DNA of 64,000 bases from Chinchilla lanigera (lineage: Eukaryota > Chordata > Mammalia > Rodentia > Chinchillidae): NCBI RefSeq assembly GCF_000276665.1, contig NW_004955472.1, positions 6,528,050 through 6,592,049 on the forward strand, given 5' to 3'. The notes under the pieces are model-generated. The model was not told the origin of the DNA and searched no databases. It was given only the letters and a program-made list of their open reading frames with translations. Below are positions 58,595 to 64,000 of the stretch, one piece after another. Numbering within the stretch: position 1 is the first letter of the stretch; each line of letters begins with the position of its first letter. Position numbers and translations under genes: made by a program.

Positions 58595-59250
58595 TGGAAT
58601 TTTTATTCTTTATTTCTATTCTATTTGGCTTGAATTAAAAGGGTATCGATAGTATTTTCCAGTTCTACTGAGCTACCAGGTAGTATACTAGGGCTTTCTT
58701 AAGACAGAATAAGAAAGAAGGGCCAAGAGCAAAGGCCATGTTTCAGAAGACCATTGGAGCAGGAGGACAGCTCGCTACAGACAGGAAGAGAGAACTTGTA
58801 CAGTGGATCCAATCCATAGAGTTGCCAATGAAGTGCCTTTCACTGACATGAAGAAAGCATCCCACCTCCTACACCTGTGAAGGTGAAGTCTCTGTAATAG
58901 ATCCTCACCTCGTTCTAGCCATTGGGTAGAAACAAAAAGTAATATTCACCACAATTTTTGAAGTATATGTGGATTGTTCATAATAATAAAAATACAAATG
59001 TTATCAGTTGATGGCCACTAACATTGCCATTTAAATGGACCTAACGGAAACTGGTTTCAGAAAGTTGTTGACTGTATTAAATGTCCTCATGTCAAAAATA
59101 TTTTGAGCCACAGTATTATGGCACTGAGGCAACCTTAAGCAACTACGGAAGCATCGCCAGTCATTCAAATAAGCACTTCAAGTTCACAATCTGTTTCCTC
59201 TCACAAAAACATTTATGATAAATTATACCATTAGTCTATGTTTCAGATGT
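58595..59250. other. unassigned sequence
   Basis: No gene or repeat recognised. Confidence 0.45.
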
Positions 59251-59254
59251 GGAA

Positions 59255-59400
59255 ACTAAGCCTCAGTTTTTCATTTCTAAATACCTACCATAGTTTTGTG
59301 GAGATTAACGTGGATAAATGTAAAAGAGCACAATCTAGTTCTAAGCCAGTGAATATTTACCATTAGTAGTGGTAATTATTAATATTCATTCTATTTAAGT
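59255..59400 (-). mobile_element. MIR SINE fragment, antisense
   Basis: 'aagcctcagtttttcatttc', 'tagttttgtggagattaacg' and 'aaaagagcacaatctagttc' follow the reverse-strand MIR order. Confidence 0.5.
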
Positions 59401-59404
59401 TACA

Positions 59405-59848
59405 CTCCATTAATTTTATATGTAAAATTTTTGGTAACTTATAATGCGCCTATTCCAGAAAGGGATTTAGAAAGTTGGCAAAAACGTCATCTAAGAACAT
59501 CTTCTTACAAGTAAGATGCCAACGGAATCTCATTTTAAGATAGGTGAAAGATAATACATCTAATATCTCTGATTTTAAGATAAAACAAGAGACTTCAAAG
59601 GAATTTTATGATTATAGAGTATACTTTAGGCCATTGTCGAAGACTTGTGAGATACTCTTTTGTTTATTCCACCTGGCATCATTTTTATGTTTTGTTTGTT
59701 ATTGGTGTGAAGTATTGCGCTGGGGAAATGGAGAAGATGTGTCAGAATTAAAGTCATGGGAACTACTGGTATTTTGTTGAAATGTACTACATGGAAAGAT
59801 GTTTATTACATTAATCAGCAAACAAACTTACTATGAATCAGTATTTTC
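59405..59848. other. unassigned sequence
   Basis: No gene or repeat recognised. Confidence 0.45.
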
Positions 59849-59849
59849 C

Positions 59850-59932
59850 TTTGCTGGTACCGGGAATCAAACTCAGGACTATGCCTGCCAGGCAGGCACT
59901 GTGTTGCCAAGCAATATCCTTGGTCCCTAGGA
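59850..59932 (-). mobile_element. ID-like SINE, antisense, diverged
   Basis: 'gctggtaccgggaatcaaac', 'gactatgcctgccaggcagg' and 'ccaagcaatatccttggtcc' match reverse-strand ID sequence, with substitutions in the A-box part. Confidence 0.7.
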
Positions 59933-59934
59933 AT

Positions 59935-60570
59935 CAGTGTTAATCCAGTGAATCAGTGTTACTCTTTCATGGGAGGTAGATATAATAGTCACTAGCTACT
60001 AGCACATTCAAACATTTAAAAGTTATCATGAGTAGAGTCACAGAAAATAATATGGTTGTTCAAGTTTACTACTTTAAAAATGACTCTTTAATAACCACAT
60101 TCAGCCACCTTTGGCTACATACCAAACTGAAGTTGTCCTTTGATTACTTTCCTTCCAATATAGTTTATATAACTGTCTTTCACCCATAAAATAGCTTTAA
60201 AAATCATTCTAAATTTAAGGTGAATAAATTTTCAATTTGTACCTTCTCAGAATTATTATTATTCATCCTACAGAAGCCACTAATTCTTTTGTTGTGGGTG
60301 GTAGGAAATAAAGCATTGAGAAAGAGAGGGTGAGAGAGATACTAAGGAAGGATGAATCAAGCCCCATTGTACTAACTCAGTAAAATTGCAAAGTTATGTG
60401 TTTTATTATATTTGTTATTAAAATAATTTTTAAATTTTAATTTGGAGGCACATTTTCCTCACTAAGACCAAGAATATACATTAAGTATTGATTTCTTTCC
60501 ATTTTACAAAGTTACAAAGTAATGTGATCATTGTAGAAATTTGTAAAATGCAAAAAAGCACAAAGAATGA
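59935..60570. other. unassigned AT-rich sequence
   Basis: No gene or repeat recognised. Confidence 0.5.
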
Positions 60571-60574
60571 GTTG

Positions 60575-61080
60575 TTCTGTTTTTTTTTATTTTAAAGATA
60601 AAAGAATGAAAACAGTAACAAACACATATACATTTACAAAATAACACTAAAACAATGCAAGTAATACAGAATTTCAGAAACGGTGATAGGAAATTAACAA
60701 TGGTTGTTATATTACATAGTGATATCTTGAAATTTGATACTCAGATAAACAAATATAGACATGCAAGACAGATCAGACACTCAAACATTAAGTATTCCTT
60801 TCAATAGAGCAATAAAAGTCAGTAGTACAACTATGTTAGCTATCCTGTAATACATATATACATATTTTTCCCCTTCTTTCTTTTCTCTTTTCCCTCATCC
60901 CAGTTGTTTCTTCCTTTTGAGCCGTTTCCTTTCATTTCACAATGTCTATTGTACCTCCTAGATTTTATTCACTCTTTCAGGTTCTTACATGAATGAGATA
61001 GTGTGGTGTTTACACATGCAGGTCTGATTTATTTCACTTATGAGTATGGTCTCTAGTTGTGTCCATTTACCTATAAAAGC
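60575..61080 (-). mobile_element. L1 3'-end fragment, antisense
   Basis: Poly-T start, then the block shared with 27058-27487 ('gaaattaacaatggttgtta' region), a pyrimidine-rich stretch, and 'gaatgagatagtgtggtgtt', 'ctgatttatttcacttatga', 'gtatggtctctagttgtgtc', which is the reverse strand of the L1 ORF2 3' end/3' UTR. A 5'-truncated L1 insertion. This copy links the otherwise unnamed shared block to L1. Confidence 0.65.
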
Positions 61081-61084
61081 CTCG

Positions 61085-61575
61085 AGATTATAATGGAGTA
61101 TTACTCAGCTATACTAACTCTGTTTTCACAATTCTACTATTACTTTATAAATGACGGCATCTTACCTTCAGAAACTTCTTTCTACATATTAATTCTATGT
61201 ATGTTTATCTTTTATATTTTAATATTACAATATATAATTCTATTCATTTTGTAATATCTTACAGCATTTAAATATTTAAAAGTAATGTGCAAAATGTTAA
61301 GCAAATATAATTAAATTATGGCACATCAAAACAGTTGGCTAAAGAATTAGAGATAGAAAAAAATCATTCTGTGATATGTGCAGTCAGCTCAGAAAATTTT
61401 AGTGATTTTTGAAAAATATTCAAATGTCTATTTAAACAAGTATTCTAGTAACTAACAAAGATATTTTAAATTTTCTATATTTTAAATTTTCTCATTTCTA
61501 TGCAAAATGAGATTTTCTAGACATAACTTGCACTAGTAATGATATCACAGCCACGCCTCTGAAACCAGAAGCACA
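61085..61575. other. unassigned AT-rich sequence
   Basis: Starts with a short sense-orientation L1-like string (61090-61110, see findings). Nothing else recognised. Confidence 0.45.
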
Positions 61576-61579
61576 AGAA

Positions 61580-61634
61580 CTGTCACTATAATGAATGCCT
61601 GAGATTTTCTGTCACTATAATGAATGCCTGAGAT
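61580..61634. repeat. 26-bp direct repeat pair, 29-bp period
   Basis: A unit beginning ctgtcactataatgaatgcc occurs at 61580-61605 and again at 61609-61634, separated by 3 bases and identical over 26 bp. It sits at the left edge of an LTR. Confidence 0.95.
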
Positions 61635-61960
61635 AATCAACTCACAAAGACAGAAGGTTTATTTTGGCTCAAGGTTTTAGAAGCCAGGATTGGACCAGCC
61701 TTTTGCATTAGGTGGTTTGTGATGAATGCTACAAGCATGTGGTGGGCCACACTCTTCACCCGTGGCCAAGAACAAGAGAGAAAACAAAAGCCAGGATCCC
61801 ACAACCCTCCTTATGGCATATCTTTAATGATCCAGCCACCTCCCCTAAGGCCCCATTTCAAAAGGTTTGCAGCGTCTCCTAATACTATCACCCTGGGAAC
61901 CATATCGTTAGCCCATGGTCCTTTCAGGGACATTTAACATTCAAATCAGAGCAACATGGT
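61605..61960 (-). mobile_element. ERVL-MaLR-like LTR, antisense
   Basis: 'aaggtttattttggctcaag', 'ccaggattggaccagccttt', 'tccagccacctcccctaagg', 'ccccatttcaaaaggtttgc' and 'tttcagggacatttaacatt' give a reverse-strand LTR order. The left border is blurred by the local duplication. Confidence 0.55.
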
Positions 61961-61961
61961 A

Positions 61962-62078
61962 CATCCATGCCAGCATTGTTCCACTAATAAAAAAGAATAC
62001 ACTATTGATAAACTCAACCAAGATGAGTTGTCAAGATCTTAGGCTGAGTGAAATTAAAAGCCCATTTCAAAATATGCT
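61962..62078 (+). mobile_element. old L1M 3'-end fragment
   Basis: 'ctaataaaaaagaatacact', 'attgataaactcaaccaaga' and 'tcttaggctgagtgaaatta' match the sense L1M 3' end where the test-phrase equivalents encode the last part of the element. Confidence 0.55.
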
Positions 62079-62084
62079 ATATGG

Positions 62085-62412
62085 GTTTGCTTTCCCATTG
62101 CTAGGTCAAAGTGTCTAAAGTACACAAAAAGGAAATTGTTCATGTAGGGCAGAGTTTCAGAGGTTTAGTCCATGGTCAGCTGGCTGCAGGCAGAAGCATG
62201 GCTGAGAGGGCATAGTGGAGCAAACCTGCTTGATTTACTGCACCCAGGAAGCAGAGCACAGGAGAATAATATCAATGATACAGATAGCCTTCAAAGGTAC
62301 CCCTAGAGCCCTGTCTCCAGCTGAGCCTCACCTCCTAGAAGCACATTCAGTGGTGAAGATCAGTTCATTAACCTACTGATGAGTGTAGTGCCCCAACAAT
62401 CCAAGCGCCTCT
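62085..62412 (-). mobile_element. ERVL-MaLR-like LTR, antisense
   Basis: 'tttgctttcccattgctagg', 'gcagagtttcagaggtttag', 'tccatggtcagctggctgca', 'gagggcatagtggagcaaac', 'caggaagcagagcacaggag' and 'cctcacctcctagaagcaca' are the reverse-strand LTR blocks. It is inserted next to the L1M fragment. Confidence 0.65.
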
Positions 62413-62414
62413 CC

Positions 62415-62830
62415 AGGAGTTGCTCAGTCCACTCAAGATGACAATTGAGATTAACTACGCAGTTGCATAATGCAGGGTTCTTGATGCCATTCAGTTGTAA
62501 AGCTGAAGATCAGGTAAGTAGTCACTCAGTTGTGGAGAAATGGAAGAAGAATTTACTCTACAGAGGTAGCGCGAAGAGGTTCTTTTATGGTAAGGGACAC
62601 CACTGTATTTTCATTGTCGTGGTGAGTATAGGATTCTATGCCTGTGAAGCAATGTCTCATAAAATTATACACAAAGACATTTTTAAAAAATGAGTGATTG
62701 TAAAAATATTAACAGTGATTTCTCTTGCCATAGCTAAGATTTTTGTTTTTGCTTTTTTATATTTTCATATATTTCATATAATGGCGTATATTTTTGTAGA
62801 ACTTAAAACATTGTATTACTAAAAAAAAAA
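62415..62830. other. unassigned sequence with a consensus-like donor
   Basis: A cag|gtaagta donor-like string occurs at 62513/62514 on the plus strand, but no convincing acceptor precedes it. Nothing else recognised. Confidence 0.4.
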
Positions 62831-62837
62831 CTTTTAA

Positions 62838-63040
62838 AAATCCTTAATCAATCTTGCATTCTTACATCTGGTAATCTGAGCAACTTGGTTGAAAATAGCA
62901 GTATATAATAAAATAACCACTGTTAATTCCTATCATTTTGCTTTGTAACTCTGTATCATTTTTATTGGTTTTGGGTTGTTTTGTTTTAGTCTGTGTTGCT
63001 GTTATTTTGCTATTTTTTTTTATTCTCTTTAAGAAAAACC
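62838..63040 (+). mobile_element. L1 3'-end fragment, sense
   Basis: The reverse complement matches the left part of 27058-27487 block by block, including 'aggaattaacagtggttatt', the 'actgctattttcaaccaagt' block and 'tgctcagattaccagatgta'. Hence it is the same L1 3' end in opposite orientation, 5'-truncated. Confidence 0.6.
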
Positions 63041-63044
63041 CACA

Positions 63045-63790
63045 GCCATGTCCAGAAACCCACAGGATAAACCCAAATTCCTGATACGTTTGTTTTACTT
63101 GAACACTTGGGGTGGGAGGTACCGAGGAAGCGCTGATACTTTGTGTAGTAGAATGAGAGATTCTTATAAAGTTTGACATGTAACAGATGACTACAAAGAA
63201 ATGTCTTGCTTGAAAGGAATGCCTTAGGCTACCCCCAAGGTCCCCAGGGGCATTTGTGCATTCTCTTAAGTGACAAAGTGTATGAAGCTTTCTTTAGCAC
63301 AGCCTCACAAGGAACAATTCTTTAAATGTTGGACATTTGTTGTTTCTACCTGCTACCTGACATTTGCTGGGAAAATGACATCTGTGCTGCCTCCTAGACA
63401 TGTGTGTTAATCCTCTGCCTGAGAAGACACAGACAGTGTAAGGGAATTAACAGCCGGGGGCAGGGAGAGGGAGGGCGGCGGAGGAGAAACTAATAATAAT
63501 TCCAGTGCTGCTGAAGCTCATTCCACCAACATGGACAGGCAAGAAACATCACATCTCTTTATTATCTCAAAATTAGCTTCTATCCTTAGCTTCTATCTTA
63601 CTGGCTTGGCAGGGTATTCTGACAGAGTCAGGCCTTAGCATCCTCCTCCCAACCTTGTGTCAGCTGTGCTCTTTGTGTCTGAATTCTGATGTTTTAAAGT
63701 GCCAAGGCCTCAGGGAGGTCTTTATTAACTACCTGTATAATATCATGCTGCCCAGGGTCCTAATTCTCAAATCATTCAAGCTTCTTGAGT
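63045..63790. other. unassigned sequence with a G-rich patch
   Basis: A purine-rich GC patch (63452-63485, with ggagggcggcggaggag) stands out; a 12-bp unit ttagcttctatc is repeated in tandem near 63573-63598. No gene recognised. Confidence 0.45.
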
Positions 63791-63792
63791 GA

Positions 63793-64000
63793 GTACTCCA
63801 GTGTCTGCCTGGGACTGGGCAATCTGCTTTGTCACATGGCATGAAAGTTCCTGCAAAATTTAAGGATGTGTTCACAACCTCCATCCGCCAGGACAGCCAC
63901 GCTGTGCTCAGACAAGGCCTCCGGGAAGAACAGCTTTTCATTTTGCAAAAAAGCAAACCCACAAATGAAAGCCTGTATGGTAACTGCAGATCTGAAATAT
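63793..64000 (+). other. open frame running off the window, possible exon edge
   Basis: Plus-strand frame open from after the stop at 63790-63792 to the window end (at least 69 codons), with an ATG at 63841. The residues look protein-like, for example KFKDVFTTSIRQDSHAVLRQ. An acceptor-like ctccag lies at 63796-63801. The minus strand is also open (63729-63962), no family is recognised, and the 3' end is unseen, so this is weak. Confidence 0.18.

Noticed and set aside
62455..62513. Exon ending in the consensus-like donor at 62513
   Set aside because: No pyrimidine tract or credible acceptor upstream; a lone donor match is common by chance.
1..64000. CRISPR array, operon or bacterial/phage system
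   Set aside because: No regularly spaced repeats with unique spacers, no dense coding, and abundant rodent retroelements throughout.

Overview
The window is repeat-rich, AT-rich mammalian nuclear DNA from a rodent. It carries tRNA-derived ID-type SINEs (A-box/B-box tRNA-like cores, several with perfect 15-17 bp target-site duplications), 7SL-derived B1-type SINEs with the rodent internal duplication, an ID/B1 composite, ERVL-MaLR-like LTRs, L1 fragments of several ages, and old mammalian MIR and L2 elements. No B2-type SINE was seen, which argues against mouse- or rat-like muroids. A non-muroid rodent (for example Castorimorpha) is possible, but I cannot fix the lineage from this window.

No protein-coding gene, rRNA, tRNA gene or CRISPR array is supported. 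The open reading frames are short, usually lack context, and mostly fall in repeats or open on both strands. The window is best read as gene-desert or deep-intron sequence. Three places could belong to a transcription unit. One is a 78-nt, phase 1/1, hydrophobic candidate exon on the minus strand with consensus-like splice sites (44944-45021). One is a juxtaposed 3'/5' splice site resembling a recursive splice site on the plus strand (36196/36197). One is a reading frame running off the right edge (63793-64000).

Layout: 0-12 kb holds two ID insertions, L1 3' ends and MIR scraps. A MaLR LTR lies near 12.3-12.7 kb and a 27-bp near-perfect palindrome at 14.95 kb. Another LTR (15.7-16.0 kb), old L1M 3' ends (17.0 and 19.6-20.3 kb) and a B1 with a perfect 17-bp duplication (20.55 kb) follow. 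The 22.4-23.9 kb interval is a compact mosaic: a 109-bp direct repeat flanks a B1, a solo LTR with a near-match target duplication and a GC-rich minisatellite. At 26.9-28.7 kb an L2 is split by an L1 3'-end insertion and followed by an 84-bp direct repeat and a DNA-transposon relic. LTRs cluster at 30.2-32.0 kb; a 1.2-kb antisense L1 ORF2 fragment follows at 33.4-34.6 kb. ID copies cluster at 40-43 kb, including two nearly identical ones about 100 bp apart. From 44 to 60 kb the sequence is sparse (L2, MIRs, simple repeats, a 51-bp direct repeat beside a polypurine tract). The last 4 kb holds L1 ends and two LTRs.

The main unexpected pattern is a set of short, gap-free local direct duplications (109 bp at 95% identity, 84 bp at 88%, 51 bp at 90%, and a 26-bp pair), none of which is obviously a known repeat family. 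Family names are from memory of consensus sequences; none was checked by a database search.
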